From an uncultured Roseibium sp. (GTDB taxonomy: Bacteria; Pseudomonadota; Alphaproteobacteria; Rhizobiales; Stappiaceae), in contig NZ_OY780957.1 in the NCBI RefSeq assembly GCF_963675985.1, positions 790,001 to 854,000 on the forward strand: DNA of 64,000 nucleotides, written 5' to 3'. The position numbers and the translations under genes were made by a program. A model generated the notes under the pieces. That model searched no databases and was not told the origin of the DNA. It saw nothing but the letters and a program-made list of their open reading frames with translations. Below, piece after piece: positions 9,012 through 18,165 of the stretch. How positions within the stretch are numbered: position 1 is the first letter of the stretch; every line of letters begins with the position of its first letter.

Positions 9012-10262
9012 CTATCCGTCCAATCCGTATAGCGAATGGAGAGTCCTGACTGCAAGTTCCGTATAGGCAGAATCGATCAGGACGGAGATCTTGATTTCCG
9101 ACGTGGTGATGGCGCGGATGTTGATGCCCTTTTCCGCAAGCGCGCGGAAACACTGGGCGGCGATGCCCGCATGGGAGCGCATGCCGATGCCGATCACCGA
9201 CACTTTGACCACATCCGTGGCGCCTTCGAGATTCTGGAAACCGATGGCGTCCCGGTTGTCTTCCAGAACCTTGATCGCACGCTGGTAGTCCGTTTCCGGC
9301 ACGGTGAAGGTGATGTCCGTCGTCTTGCCGTCCGGCGAGATGTTCTGGACGATCATGTCGACGTTGATATGCGCCTCGGCCAGCGGACCGAAGACCGAGT
9401 GGGCAATGCCTGGCTTGTCGGCCACGTCGCGAATCGAAATCTGGGCTTCGTCTTTGGCAAAAGCGATGCCAGTCACAACTTGCTGTTCCACGAGTTCGTC
9501 CTCGTCGCAAATAAGAGTTCCAAGGGGAAGATTGCCGATGCCGGTCTGCGGCGCATCCGGGTCGTCGAAGCTGGAGCGTACGAAGGTGCGCACGCCATGA
9601 ACCATGGCCATTTCTACCGAACGGACCTGCAGCACCTTTGCACCGAGCGAGGCCATCTCCAGCATTTCTTCAAAGGAGATCCGGTCGAGCCGTTTCGCCT
9701 TGGGTACGATGCGCGGGTCGGTCGTGTAGACGCCGTCGACATCGGTATAGATATCGCAGCGGTCCGCCTTGATCGCAGCCGCAATCGCCACCGCGCTGGT
9801 ATCGGAGCCGCCACGGCCGAGCGTCGAAATCCGGTTGTCGGGAGAAATTCCCTGGAAGCCGGCGCACACCGCCACCTGCCCCTGGGAAATCCGCTCGATC
9901 AGCAGACTGCCGTCGATATCCATGATACGGGCCGCACCATGGCTCGTGTCGGTCTTGATCGGGACCTGCCAGCCCTGCCAGGACCGGGCATTGACGCCCA
10001 TGTCCTGAAGCACGATTGCCAGAAGGCCCGACGTCACCTGCTCGCCGGAAGCGACGACTGCGTCATATTCGCGGGCATCGTGAAGCGTGGATGCGTCCCG
10101 GCAGAAGTCGACCAGCTTGTTGGTCTGGCCGGCCATGGCCGAGACGACCACTGCCACCTCGTGGCCTGCATCGACTTCCCGTTTCACATGTCGGGCCACA
10201 TTTCGAATGCGGTCCAGGTCGGCAACCGAGGTGCCGCCAAATTTCATTACCAGTCGCGCCAT
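9012..10262 (-). CDS. lysC: aspartate kinase
   Basis: 416 residues. Phosphorylates aspartate, the first step to lysine, threonine and methionine. The kinase signature KFGGTSV is at residues 7-13; two ACT domains follow from about 260, as expected for feedback control. The frame is open up to 10355 but I choose ATG 10262 because the protein then begins MARLVMKFGGTS like its homologues. The lysC-ptsP adjacency is common in Rhizobiales. Transcribed divergently from ubiG over a 180-base gap. Confidence 0.96.
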   Translation of the reverse strand: MARLVMKFGGTSVADLDRIRNVARHVKREVDAGHEVAVVVSAMAGQTNKLVDFCRDASTLHDAREYDAVVASGEQVTSGLLAIVLQDMGVNARSWQGWQVPIKTDTSHGAARIMDIDGSLLIERISQGQVAVCAGFQGISPDNRISTLGRGGSDTSAVAIAAAIKADRCDIYTDVDGVYTTDPRIVPKAKRLDRISFEEMLEMASLGAKVLQVRSVEMAMVHGVRTFVRSSFDDPDAPQTGIGNLPLGTLICDEDELVEQQVVTGIAFAKDEAQISIRDVADKPGIAHSVFGPLAEAHINVDMIVQNISPDGKTTDITFTVPETDYQRAIKVLEDNRDAIGFQNLEGATDVVKVSVIGIGMRSHAGIAAQCFRALAEKGINIRAITTSEIKISVLIDSAYTELAVRTLHSLYGLDG

Positions 10263-10442
10263 TGTGGTCGTAGTCTTTTCATGAAAGGAACGAGAGCGCT
10301 GACCGCGCCCGGCGGATCGGGCGCCATCCATACAGGCAGAGGTCTTTCGCCGCAACAGGGCGTCTTGACAAAACCTGTCCGACCTTCAAGTTCTCGCCCA
10401 GATATATAACAGTCAGGCAGCGCCCTGAGGAAAGGAACCGAC

Positions 10443-11201
10443 ATGAGTGACGCGACCACCCGGAACGCAGGCACCGTCGATGAGGCGGAAGTCGCCCGCT
10501 TTTCCGCTATGGCGGCCGAGTGGTGGGACCCGACCGGCAAGTTCCGCCCCTTGCACAAGTTCAGCCCGGTCCGCCTCGCCTACATCAAGGAAATGGTCTG
10601 CGAGAAATTCGGCAGGGATCCGAAATCGCCCTCACCCCTCAAGGGTTTGCGGTTCCTCGACATCGGTTGCGGCGGCGGGCTCCTGTGCGAACCCATGGCC
10701 CGTCTCGGGGCCGAAGTCGTCGGCGCCGATCCCTCAACCACAAACATCGAGATCGCGAAACTGCATATGCGGAGTTCCGGTCTCAACATCGATTACCGGA
10801 CGCAGACCGCGGAGGAACTCGCGGCGGCCGGCGAAACCTTCGATGTCGTCCTGAACATGGAAGTCGTCGAACATGTCGCCGATGCGTCCCTGTTCCTGAA
10901 CGAGACGGCGAAAATGGTCCGTCCCGGCGGCCTGATGTTCGTTGCGACCATCAATCGCACGCTGAAGGCCTACGCATTGGCGATCGTCGGTGCCGAATAT
11001 GTCCTGCGCTGGCTGCCCAAGGGAACCCACACCTTCGACAAGCTGATGCGGCCGGCGGAAATCGAGGCGCCTCTCAACGAGGCAGGCATGCGGATCATCG
11101 ATCGTTGCGGCGTCAGCTATAACCCGATTGCCGACACCTGGAACCGGTCACGGGACATGGACGTGAACTATATGCTCCTGGCCGAACGACCCGAAGCCTG
11201 A
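10443..11201 (+). CDS. ubiG: bifunctional 2-polyprenyl-6-hydroxyphenol methylase / 3-demethylubiquinol 3-O-methyltransferase
   Basis: 252 residues. Carries out both O-methylations of ubiquinone biosynthesis. Seen: SAM-binding motif FLDIGCGGGLLCEPMARLGA (motif I), VVLNMEVVEHV (motif II region) and the UbiG-typical AEWWDPTGKFRPLHKFSPVR near the N-terminus. A GAGGAAAGGA ribosome site precedes the ATG. Divergent from lysC, an order conserved in many Rhizobiales. Confidence 0.96.
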   Translation: MSDATTRNAGTVDEAEVARFSAMAAEWWDPTGKFRPLHKFSPVRLAYIKEMVCEKFGRDPKSPSPLKGLRFLDIGCGGGLLCEPMARLGAEVVGADPSTTNIEIAKLHMRSSGLNIDYRTQTAEELAAAGETFDVVLNMEVVEHVADASLFLNETAKMVRPGGLMFVATINRTLKAYALAIVGAEYVLRWLPKGTHTFDKLMRPAEIEAPLNEAGMRIIDRCGVSYNPIADTWNRSRDMDVNYMLLAERPEA

Positions 11202-11233
11202 TCCGGCTCTTCCATCCATAAGGCAAAGATCCC

Positions 11234-11923
11234 ATGGAACCGATCGTTTTTGTGCCGGGCCTCCTGTGCACCGAACTTCTCTACACGCCGCAGATCGTTG
11301 CCTTTGCGGACCGGCCGCTGATGATCGCCGACCACCGCCAGCACGACACCATCCCCGCAATCGCGGCAAGCATTCTGGAAAAGGCACCCGAGAAGTTCTC
11401 CCTCGCAGGGCTGTCCATGGGCGGCTACATTGCCATGGAAATCATGCGGACCGCCCCCGAACGGGTGAGCCGGCTGGCCCTGCTCGACACCAACGCCCGC
11501 GCGGACACGCCGGAGCAGACCGAGCGGCGCGAGTTCCTGATCGACCTGACCCGGAAAAAGGATTTCAAGAAGGTTCCGCACCTGCTCTACCCGGGGTTCG
11601 TCCATGAGAGCCGGGAAGACGATGAGGAGCTGAAGGCCATCGTGGTCGAAATGGCCATGGACACCGGCCCGGAGGCGTTCATCCGGCAGATGACGGCCCT
11701 GATCCGGCGCGTGGATTCAAGACCCACGCTTCACGAGATCAAATGCCCGACGCTGATCCTGGTCGGCGAAGGCGACACCCTGACGCCACCCGATCTCGCC
11801 CGGGAAATCCACGGATTGATCCCGGACAGCCGGCTGGCGGTTATTGAGGGATCGGGCCATCTGTCGACCCTGGAAAAGCCCGAGGCCGTCACCGCGGAAT
11901 TGACCCGTTGGCTGTCGGAATGA
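11234..11923 (+). CDS. alpha/beta hydrolase
   Basis: 229 residues, short for the fold. Seen: nucleophile elbow GLSMGGYI (Ser), an acidic residue in LVGEGDTLTPP and the His in GSGHLSTLEKP, so the catalytic triad is complete. It starts 32 bases after ubiG and may be co-transcribed. Substrate cannot be read from sequence; it resembles small esterase/lactonase-type hydrolases. Convergent with phaC (10 bases between stops). Confidence 0.88.
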   Translation: MEPIVFVPGLLCTELLYTPQIVAFADRPLMIADHRQHDTIPAIAASILEKAPEKFSLAGLSMGGYIAMEIMRTAPERVSRLALLDTNARADTPEQTERREFLIDLTRKKDFKKVPHLLYPGFVHESREDDEELKAIVVEMAMDTGPEAFIRQMTALIRRVDSRPTLHEIKCPTLILVGEGDTLTPPDLAREIHGLIPDSRLAVIEGSGHLSTLEKPEAVTAELTRWLSE

Positions 11924-11933
11924 CCTCGGGTTA

Positions 11934-13781
11934 TCAGCTCACGCGCACATAGGTTCCCGGGGCATCACCGAGGACCGGATAGCCTTTTTCCTCGTTCCCC
12001 ATGGGCGGCGGATCGCCCGGTTTGCCGGACCGGTGATTGAGCCAGTCGGACCAGGCTTCCCACCAGGAGCCTTCGCACATGTCCGCGCGTTCCTTCCAGG
12101 TTCCGGCATCAATGTACCCGTCATGCTCCGGCGTGGTCATGATCCGGTAGTGGCGGTTCTTGTGCCCCGGTTCACTGACAATGCCCGCATTGTGCCCGCC
12201 TGCGGTCAGCACGAAGGTCACTTCCGAATCCGCCAGATGGACGATCTTGTAGACGGACCGCCAGGGCGCCACGTGGTCGTGTTCGGTCCCGACCGCGAAG
12301 ATCGGCACCTGGATGTCCTCGACAGAAACCGGCTGGCCATCGACCTCGTATCGCCCCTCGGCAAAATCGTTGTGCAGGAAAAGCTCGGTCAGATACTGCG
12401 AATGCATCTTGTAGGGCATGCGCGTTCCGTCCGCGTTCCACGCCATCAGATCGAACATGGGCGCCCGTTCGCCCAGGAGATATTCGCGCACCCCTTTCGA
12501 CCAGATCAGATCGTTGGATCTGAGCAGCTGGAACGCGCCCGACATCTGGTTGGTATCCAGGAACCCCTGTTCCCACATCATGTCTTCCAGGAACGAGACC
12601 TCGCTTTCGTCGATGAACAGGGTCAGTTCCCCGGCCTCGGTGAAATCGGTCTGGGCCGCGAACAGGGACAGGCTCGCGACGTGGTGCCCGCCATTGTGCA
12701 TCATGCCGGCAACCGCAATGGACAGCAGCGTGCCTCCCAGGCAGTAACCCGCCATATGAACCTTGTCCGCACCGGTGATCGCCAGCGCCGCGTCAAGCGC
12801 CGCCTTGACCCCGAGTTTGCGGTAGTCCTCCATGCCCAGATCCCGGTCTTCCCGGTCCGGGTTTTTCCAGGAGATCATGAAGACGGTATAGCCTTCGCTC
12901 AGGAGGTATCGCACCAGAGAGTTCTGTTCCGACAGGTCGAGAATGTAATACTTCATGATCCAGGCCGGCACGATCACGACCGGCTCCGGCCGAACCTTGT
13001 CGGTCGTCGGCGTGTACTGGATCAGTTCGATCAGCCGGTTGCGGTAGACGACCTTGCCCGGCGTATTCGCCAGATTGCCGCCAACCTCGAAATTCTCCAG
13101 GCCTGCCGGCGGCAGATGCCGGCTCTGGCGGTCCAGATCCTCGGTGAAATACTGCGCGCCCCGGACAAGGTTCATCCCCGCTTCCTTGACGGTCTGCTCG
13201 ATCACTTCCGGATTGGTCCAGAAAAAATTGGAAGGGGAGAGAAAGTCCAGCATCTGGCGGGTCGTGAAATCAACCACCTTCTCGTGATGAGCGGTCACGC
13301 CCCGGACATCGGTCATGGCGTTGTACCACCACTGCTGGCCGAGCAGAAAACTTTGGGAATAGATATTGAAGGGGAACCTCTCCCAGCCCGGATGATCGAA
13401 CCGGTGGTCCTGCGGCAGGGGTTCGATGCAGCGCTCGCCATCGCCACGGGTCGCGCAGACCCCGGCTGAAAAACGCATCAGCCGCTGCCATTTGGTCCAG
13501 GCCTTTTCGGCAAGCCGCCCCTGTTTGCCGGGCGACATGGCCAGATGCAGCGCCCAGTCCATATAGGCGCTCCACAAGGCGGCCGGAGAAATGCCCATGG
13601 TGGTGCGGGCGATCGTTGCCCGTGTCGCCCGATCCATCAGTTCCGCGAATGCGGTCACCGAATAGCTGTCCTCGACGGACTCAAGATCCGGTTCGATGTC
13701 CAGCGGGAAGGGGTCGAGTACGGACTTGGTGTCATCCTGTTTTCGGGAGACAGGCTTCGATTTGTCAGGCTTTACGGGCAT
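11934..13781 (-). CDS. phaC: class I poly(R)-hydroxyalkanoic acid synthase
   Basis: 615 residues, typical for class I. Polymerises (R)-3-hydroxyacyl-CoA into PHA granules. Seen: lipase-like box GYCLGG with nucleophile C347, the Asp in GTEHDHVAPW and the His in GGHNAGI; the PhaC N-terminal domain precedes them. The first 35 residues are Lys/Ser-rich and poorly conserved. Divergent from a phasin gene, so granule enzyme and coat protein share a 214-base control region. phaA and phaB are not in the window. Confidence 0.97.
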   Translation of the reverse strand: MPVKPDKSKPVSRKQDDTKSVLDPFPLDIEPDLESVEDSYSVTAFAELMDRATRATIARTTMGISPAALWSAYMDWALHLAMSPGKQGRLAEKAWTKWQRLMRFSAGVCATRGDGERCIEPLPQDHRFDHPGWERFPFNIYSQSFLLGQQWWYNAMTDVRGVTAHHEKVVDFTTRQMLDFLSPSNFFWTNPEVIEQTVKEAGMNLVRGAQYFTEDLDRQSRHLPPAGLENFEVGGNLANTPGKVVYRNRLIELIQYTPTTDKVRPEPVVIVPAWIMKYYILDLSEQNSLVRYLLSEGYTVFMISWKNPDREDRDLGMEDYRKLGVKAALDAALAITGADKVHMAGYCLGGTLLSIAVAGMMHNGGHHVASLSLFAAQTDFTEAGELTLFIDESEVSFLEDMMWEQGFLDTNQMSGAFQLLRSNDLIWSKGVREYLLGERAPMFDLMAWNADGTRMPYKMHSQYLTELFLHNDFAEGRYEVDGQPVSVEDIQVPIFAVGTEHDHVAPWRSVYKIVHLADSEVTFVLTAGGHNAGIVSEPGHKNRHYRIMTTPEHDGYIDAGTWKERADMCEGSWWEAWSDWLNHRSGKPGDPPPMGNEEKGYPVLGDAPGTYVRVS

Positions 13782-13882
13782 TGCGCCCTCCGTACCTCTG
13801 GTTTCGATCAGGGATATTTGTCATTACAAGCGCGAAATTTCCCTTAAAATCGTCACAACTCTATGACGTATATCAATTAGGG

Positions 13883-13891
13883 TGCACTGCA
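13883..13891. promoter_or_regulatory. possible PhaR-type operator between phaC and phasin
   Basis: The AT-rich phaC-phasin gap contains TGCACTGCA, a TGCA direct/inverted arrangement. PhaR (AniA) repressors of alphaproteobacteria bind GC-core TGC/GCA-rich sites near phasin and phaC promoters. Only one short match is visible, so this is weak. Confidence 0.3.
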
Positions 13892-13995
13892 ATAGTGTTA
13901 ATAGCTAGGCAAGGTTGGAAGCCGGCTAACGATTAGGTTCGACCGGGCCGCAGGCATCCTTGCTTCACCTCACTTCAACAGCATAGGGGAACGTC

Positions 13996-14484
13996 ATGTC
14001 GGAAAAGACCACACCAGCACCGTTCGATCTCACCAAGATGATGATGCCCGCGTTTTCAAACTGGGCCTTTGCCGAGCGGGAAGACAGGCTCGAGGAAAAG
14101 ACGTTCGAAGGGTTGCAGCATGCCCAGCGCACGGTCTGGGAGCAGGCTGAAAAGGCGCTGGATGACCATATGAACTTCGTCAGCCATCGTCTGCACGAGG
14201 ACTTCGAATGCGCCAAGGCGTTGGGCGAATGCACGATGCCCGATCAGGCCTTTGCCACCCTGCAGACCTTCTACACGAAAATGGCCGGCGAATATCAGAG
14301 CCATTTCACGAAGCAGGTCGAGCTGTTTCAAAGCGGCCTGACCAAAGGCATGGCGACCGTGGAAGAACTCGGCGAGACCGCGATGGAAACCGTATCCGAA
14401 CTGACACATGCCGCGGAAGAAAGCATGGAGGAAGCCACCAAGCCGGTTTCCCGCAGCAGGAAAACAGCGGCCAGAAAGGGCTGA
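13996..14484 (+). CDS. phasin family protein
   Basis: 162 residues, almost entirely helical and amphipathic, with no cysteine-rich or enzymatic motif; matches the phasin_2 type (MMMPAFSNWAFAEREDR, TFYTKMAGEYQSHFTKQVE). Phasins coat PHA granules and control their size. The C-terminus ends in a basic tail RSRKTAARKG that may touch DNA or the granule. AGGGGA precedes the ATG. It is divergent from phaC, which supports the assignment. Confidence 0.9.
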   Translation: MSEKTTPAPFDLTKMMMPAFSNWAFAEREDRLEEKTFEGLQHAQRTVWEQAEKALDDHMNFVSHRLHEDFECAKALGECTMPDQAFATLQTFYTKMAGEYQSHFTKQVELFQSGLTKGMATVEELGETAMETVSELTHAAEESMEEATKPVSRSRKTAARKG

Positions 14485-14531
14485 GTCCCAGGATTCACCC
14501 GCCTCGTATATCCGGAAAATGGCAAAGGGAC

Positions 14532-14549
14532 AGGCTTCGGCAGAAGCCT
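14532..14549. terminator. weak hairpin between convergent phasin and DUF1178 genes
   Basis: AGGCTTC GGCA GAAGCCT, seven perfect pairs in the 100-base convergent gap. No clear T-run on either side, so terminator function is only probable. Confidence 0.4.
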
Positions 14550-14585
14550 CTCCCGACAGGATCGGTTCAGGCTGGTTCTTTTCGC

Positions 14586-15119
14586 CTAGTTTTTCTCGTC
14601 CGGAAGGACGGGAAGCGGCAGGATGTCGATCCCTTCATCCAGCAGCGCCTTGGCGTCTTCCAGGCTCGATTCCCCGTAGATGTTGCGCTCTTCCGTTTCG
14701 CCGTAATGCATCCGGCGGGCTTCTTCGGGAAAATCCTTGCCGACATAGTCGGAGGCCTCGACCATACGCTTGCGCAAGGTTTTGAGCGCCTCGATAACTT
14801 CTTTCTGGCGCACGTCCTGGGGCATGAGCGCCGCCTGCTGGACGACCTGCGCATCGGTGCCTACGGCAACCGGCGCCGGGACACTGCTCTCCGCACCCGG
14901 CACGGCTTGCATTTGACCGGCCGGATCGCCTTCGGTTAATCGCTGTTTCGCCCGTGATGTAGAAACCGCCGGCGCCATCAGTTTTTTCCGAACGTCCGTC
15001 GACCCGCAGACCGGGCAGGAAATAAGATTCCTGTCGTTCTGGGTCGAAAAGTCATCCGAATTGCGGAACCACCCCTCGAATTCATGCGTAAAGTCGCAGG
15101 TCAGTGCGTAGCGGATCAA
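14586..15119 (-). CDS. DUF1178 family protein
   Basis: 177 residues. Begins MIRYALTCDFTHEFEGWF and has a CPVCGS zinc-ribbon-like pair at about 34-39, the hallmarks of the DUF1178 family, which is almost always next to a nitrilase-type hydrolase as here. Only one Cys pair plus C8 is visible, so zinc binding would need these or a dimer. The start overlaps the hydrolase stop by 4 bases (ATGA). Function unknown. Confidence 0.9.
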   Translation of the reverse strand: MIRYALTCDFTHEFEGWFRNSDDFSTQNDRNLISCPVCGSTDVRKKLMAPAVSTSRAKQRLTEGDPAGQMQAVPGAESSVPAPVAVGTDAQVVQQAALMPQDVRQKEVIEALKTLRKRMVEASDYVGKDFPEEARRMHYGETEERNIYGESSLEDAKALLDEGIDILPLPVLPDEKN

Positions 15120-15967
15120 TTCATCGCCTCCTGGACCTGACGGACGATTTCGACCGAGAAGTCGCGTTCATTGGCGATCGCAGGGATACGCTGGCGCGCC
15201 TTGCCGGTTTCCTCGGGCTTGATGACAGCCGTCAGGAAACCGGGTTCATCGTGATCGATTTCGCCGATCACGACACCCCAGGGATCGACGATCAGGCTGT
15301 GCCCGTAGGTCTCCCGCCCGTCTTCATGGCGCCCGCCCTGGGCGGCCGAAATCATATAGGCCCCGTTCTCGATGGCACGGGCGCGCTGCAACACATGCCA
15401 ATGGGCTTCGCCGGTCTGGCGGGTAAAGGCGGCCGGCGCCGAGAGAATCTCCGCGCCTTGCTTGGCCTGCTCGCGGAAGATCGCAGGGAACCGCACGTCA
15501 TAACAGATCGCCATCCCCAGATGCGCCCAGGGCAGGTCGGTAATGACCGCTTTCGTCCCCGGCTCGTAGGTCGCGGATTCGCGCCAACTTTCACCGTTGG
15601 GCAGATCGACGTCGAACATGTGTATCTTGCTGTATCGTGCGGCAATGCGTCCTTCCGGCGACAGCAGAAATCCGCGGTTCGCAACCTTGTCGCCGAAACG
15701 GACCGCAATGGACCCGATGTGGATCCAGACGCCGAGCTCCTCCGCCAGCTTGCGGAGCTGACCGATGGTCAGGTCTTCGTCTTCGCCGGCAATACGCTCC
15801 ATCAGCTCATCCCGGCTGCGCACCAGGACGTTGGTCATCTCCGGTGTCTGGACGAAACGGGCGCCGGCCGCGGCCGCCTGCCGGATCAGGTCCGAACACT
15901 GTTCGATATTCTCGGCGATGTTTTTGCCGCTGCGCAATTGCACGCATGCTGCGGTGAAGTCACTCAT
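15116..15967 (-). CDS. carbon-nitrogen hydrolase (Nit1/deaminated glutathione amidase-like)
   Basis: 283 residues, nitrilase superfamily. Catalytic Glu-Lys-Cys triad visible: E43 in TPEMTNV, K114 in RYSKIHMFD, C155 in AICYDVRFP. The sequence is closest to the Nit1/YbeM branch that repairs deaminated glutathione; the upstream neighbour is glutaredoxin 3, which agrees with a glutathione link. Part of the minus-strand operon comF-grxC-nit-DUF1178. Confidence 0.92.
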   Translation of the reverse strand: MSDFTAACVQLRSGKNIAENIEQCSDLIRQAAAAGARFVQTPEMTNVLVRSRDELMERIAGEDEDLTIGQLRKLAEELGVWIHIGSIAVRFGDKVANRGFLLSPEGRIAARYSKIHMFDVDLPNGESWRESATYEPGTKAVITDLPWAHLGMAICYDVRFPAIFREQAKQGAEILSAPAAFTRQTGEAHWHVLQRARAIENGAYMISAAQGGRHEDGRETYGHSLIVDPWGVVIGEIDHDEPGFLTAVIKPEETGKARQRIPAIANERDFSVEIVRQVQEAMN

Positions 15968-16008
15968 TACCGGTTCCCACCTGTCAGTTTCATCCGGGCA
16001 TCCCGTCT

Positions 16009-16266
16009 TCAGGCGGCCAGAAGCGGATCCAGCTTGCCCGCCCGTTCCAGATCATGCAACTCGTCGCAGCCGCCCACGTGGGTCGAACCGATGAAGATCT
16101 GCGGGAAGGTCGCACGTCCGTTTGCGCGCTGCACCATTTCCTGCCGGAGCGCGGGATCGAAGGTTGCATCGAACTCCTGAAAGGAGACGCCTTTCTTCTC
16201 CAGCAAACGCTTTGCCGCCGTACAAAATCCGCAAAGCTGGCGTGTATAGATGACGACTTCGGCCAT
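16009..16266 (-). CDS. grxC: glutaredoxin 3
   Basis: 85 residues, a compact glutaredoxin. Active site CGFC at 12-15 (dithiol type, though CPYC is more usual) and the GSH-binding TFPQIFIGSTHVGGCDEL near residues 55-74. Reduces disulfides and glutathionylated proteins using glutathione. Lies between comF and the nitrilase-type amidase. Confidence 0.95.
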   Translation of the reverse strand: MAEVVIYTRQLCGFCTAAKRLLEKKGVSFQEFDATFDPALRQEMVQRANGRATFPQIFIGSTHVGGCDELHDLERAGKLDPLLAA

Positions 16267-16357
16267 TGTGTTTCCTTGGGTTTTCAGGCTTTCTACCCGT
16301 AAAGCTGCCCCGTTATATGGCTATTTTCAAGCTGAGTGCAATTGCGACATCTCTCAC

Positions 16358-17164
16358 TCATGCGAGAGCGCTCGCCGGATCCGCATTTGCAAACGTCAGC
16401 ACGTCGACACCGGCAGCGCCCGCCGACTTGAGGATCTTCGTGCAGGCGGAAACGGTCGCGCCGGTCGTCAGCACATCATCGACGAGAACCACTTGTTTTT
16501 CGTAAACAAATTCCTCCAGACCCTCACGGATACCAAAAGCGCCGCGCACATTCTTCTGCCTGGCGGCGGCATCGAGCCCGACCTGCTGGCGGGTCCTTCG
16601 GTTGCGATGCAGCAATTCCGGCACATACGTCCCGCCGGACACTTCGGCGACCGCCCGCGCAAGATCGGCGGCCTGATTGAAACGGCGCTGCCAGAGGCGA
16701 AAGCGGTGCAGCGGAACCGGCACGATCACGCTGTTTTCGTCCAGGAACTCCCGACCTGCACGGGCCATCCAGCTTCCCATGGGACCGGCCAGTTCCCGCC
16801 TTCGGGAAAACTTCAGAGCCAGGACCAGATCCCGTGCCGGACCCGAATAATGCGTGGCCGCCCGCGCCCTGTCGAACACCGGCGGCTCCGCGATGGCACG
16901 CGGAGACAGAGCATCCTTGCCGATATCGTGGGAAAACGGCGTGCCGTAACGCATGCACCAGGGCGGCTCCAGAAACGGCATGTCGCGCCAGCAATCGGCG
17001 CAAAGTCCGCCGGGCTGATCGGTCACGGCCGTGCAGGCAAGACAACGCGGCGGCAATAGCAAGTCGAGCATGCCCCCGGCGGCCCGGCGGCTCCACCGCC
17101 CGGCAACTCCGAACACCCTCTTTCCCGCCAAACTCGCGTACACCACAGCCCCCTCGGAAAACAT
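16358..17164 (-). CDS. ComF family phosphoribosyltransferase-like protein
   Basis: 268 residues. N-terminal double zinc finger (PPRCLACTA... and GGLCADCWRD) followed by a type I phosphoribosyltransferase domain with the PRPP loop VVLVDDVLTTGATVS near 225-240. ComF proteins take part in DNA uptake in naturally competent bacteria; in alphaproteobacteria the role is not clear. The start is uncertain: an internal Met before LDLLLPPRC is possible, since the first 30 residues are less conserved. First gene of the comF-grxC-nit-DUF1178 operon. Confidence 0.88.
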   Translation of the reverse strand: MFSEGAVVYASLAGKRVFGVAGRWSRRAAGGMLDLLLPPRCLACTAVTDQPGGLCADCWRDMPFLEPPWCMRYGTPFSHDIGKDALSPRAIAEPPVFDRARAATHYSGPARDLVLALKFSRRRELAGPMGSWMARAGREFLDENSVIVPVPLHRFRLWQRRFNQAADLARAVAEVSGGTYVPELLHRNRRTRQQVGLDAAARQKNVRGAFGIREGLEEFVYEKQVVLVDDVLTTGATVSACTKILKSAGAAGVDVLTFANADPASALA

Positions 17165-17261
17165 CGCTCAGGCTAGCACGTTTTGACGCGGACGGTCGCA
17201 TTGCCTATGTCAACGAAAGATCGCAGCCGGAATTGGCTGCCAGCAGGACCCGCGAAATTCA

Positions 17262-18152
17262 ATGACCGCTCCCGACATCTTCGACCGCCGCCTTCTCAGG
17301 CAACGCCGTCTCAACGCGCTCCGGAAAAAGGTAGACGGCGCCGATTTCCTGCTGAAGGCTGTCAGCGACGACCTCGCCGACCGACTGTCGATGATCAGCC
17401 GCAGCTTCAGGACGGGGATCGATCTAGGCGGCCACACCGGGCATGTCGCCGCCCTGCTTAGACAAAGCGGCAAGGTCGACACCGTCTACCGGGGAGACCT
17501 GTTCGACCCCGACCCGGCCCTCGACCCGCCCGATTTCGTCTTCGATGACGCCCTGCCTCCTCTGAGGGATGCTTCGGTCGGGCTGATCGTCTCCGCGCTT
17601 TCTCTGCAGTTCGTCAACGACCTTCCCGGGGCCCTGATCCAGATCCGCCGGGCGCTTGAACCGGACGGCCTGTTCCTGGCCACGCTGCCGGGCGCCGAGA
17701 CGCTTTTCGAACTGCGCGATGTGCTGATGCGCGCGGAACTGGAACTAAGCGGCGGCGCTGCCCCGCGGGTCGGCCCGTTTACCGATGTCCGCGAACTCGG
17801 CAGCCTGCTCCAGCGAGCCGGTTTTTCCCTGCCGGTCACCGACCTCGACAGGATCACCGTCCGCTACAATTCGCTGTTCGACCTGATGAACGATCTGAAG
17901 GCGATGGGGGCGGCTTCCGTTCTGCAAGAACGCAGCAGAACACCCCTGCCGAAACAGGTTTTCTTCAGGGCCGCGGAGCTTTACGCCCGCGACCACGCGG
18001 ATCCGGACGGGCGGATCAGGGCGACCTTTGCCCTGGTGTCGCTCTCTGGCTGGGCGCCGCATGAGAGCCAGCAGAAACCCTTGAAACCGGGATCCGCCAA
18101 AACCCGCCTCGCCGATGCGCTGAAGGCTCAGGGAGGCGATTTGAAGACATAG
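17262..18152 (+). CDS. SAM-dependent methyltransferase, NDUFAF5/BioC-like
   Basis: 296 residues. Begins with the pattern IFDRRLLRQRRLNAL seen in the NDUFAF5-like branch, followed by GIDLGGHTGHVAALL (motif I, slightly atypical) and LSLQFVNDLPGALIQIRRAL (motif IV-V). Mitochondrial NDUFAF5 hydroxylates an arginine of complex I rather than methylating; whether this bacterial relative does either is open. Divergent from comF. Confidence 0.85.
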   Translation: MTAPDIFDRRLLRQRRLNALRKKVDGADFLLKAVSDDLADRLSMISRSFRTGIDLGGHTGHVAALLRQSGKVDTVYRGDLFDPDPALDPPDFVFDDALPPLRDASVGLIVSALSLQFVNDLPGALIQIRRALEPDGLFLATLPGAETLFELRDVLMRAELELSGGAAPRVGPFTDVRELGSLLQRAGFSLPVTDLDRITVRYNSLFDLMNDLKAMGAASVLQERSRTPLPKQVFFRAAELYARDHADPDGRIRATFALVSLSGWAPHESQQKPLKPGSAKTRLADALKAQGGDLKT

Positions 18153-18165
18153 TCGGAAGGAGGGA

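Noticed and set aside
9036..10409. 457-codon plus-strand frame opposite lysC
   Set aside because: Shadow of lysC; would also overlap the divergent promoter region.
12033..13469. 478-codon plus-strand frame opposite phaC
   Set aside because: Rich in Arg, His, Asp and Gly with no domain; it is the antisense shadow of a GC-rich gene.
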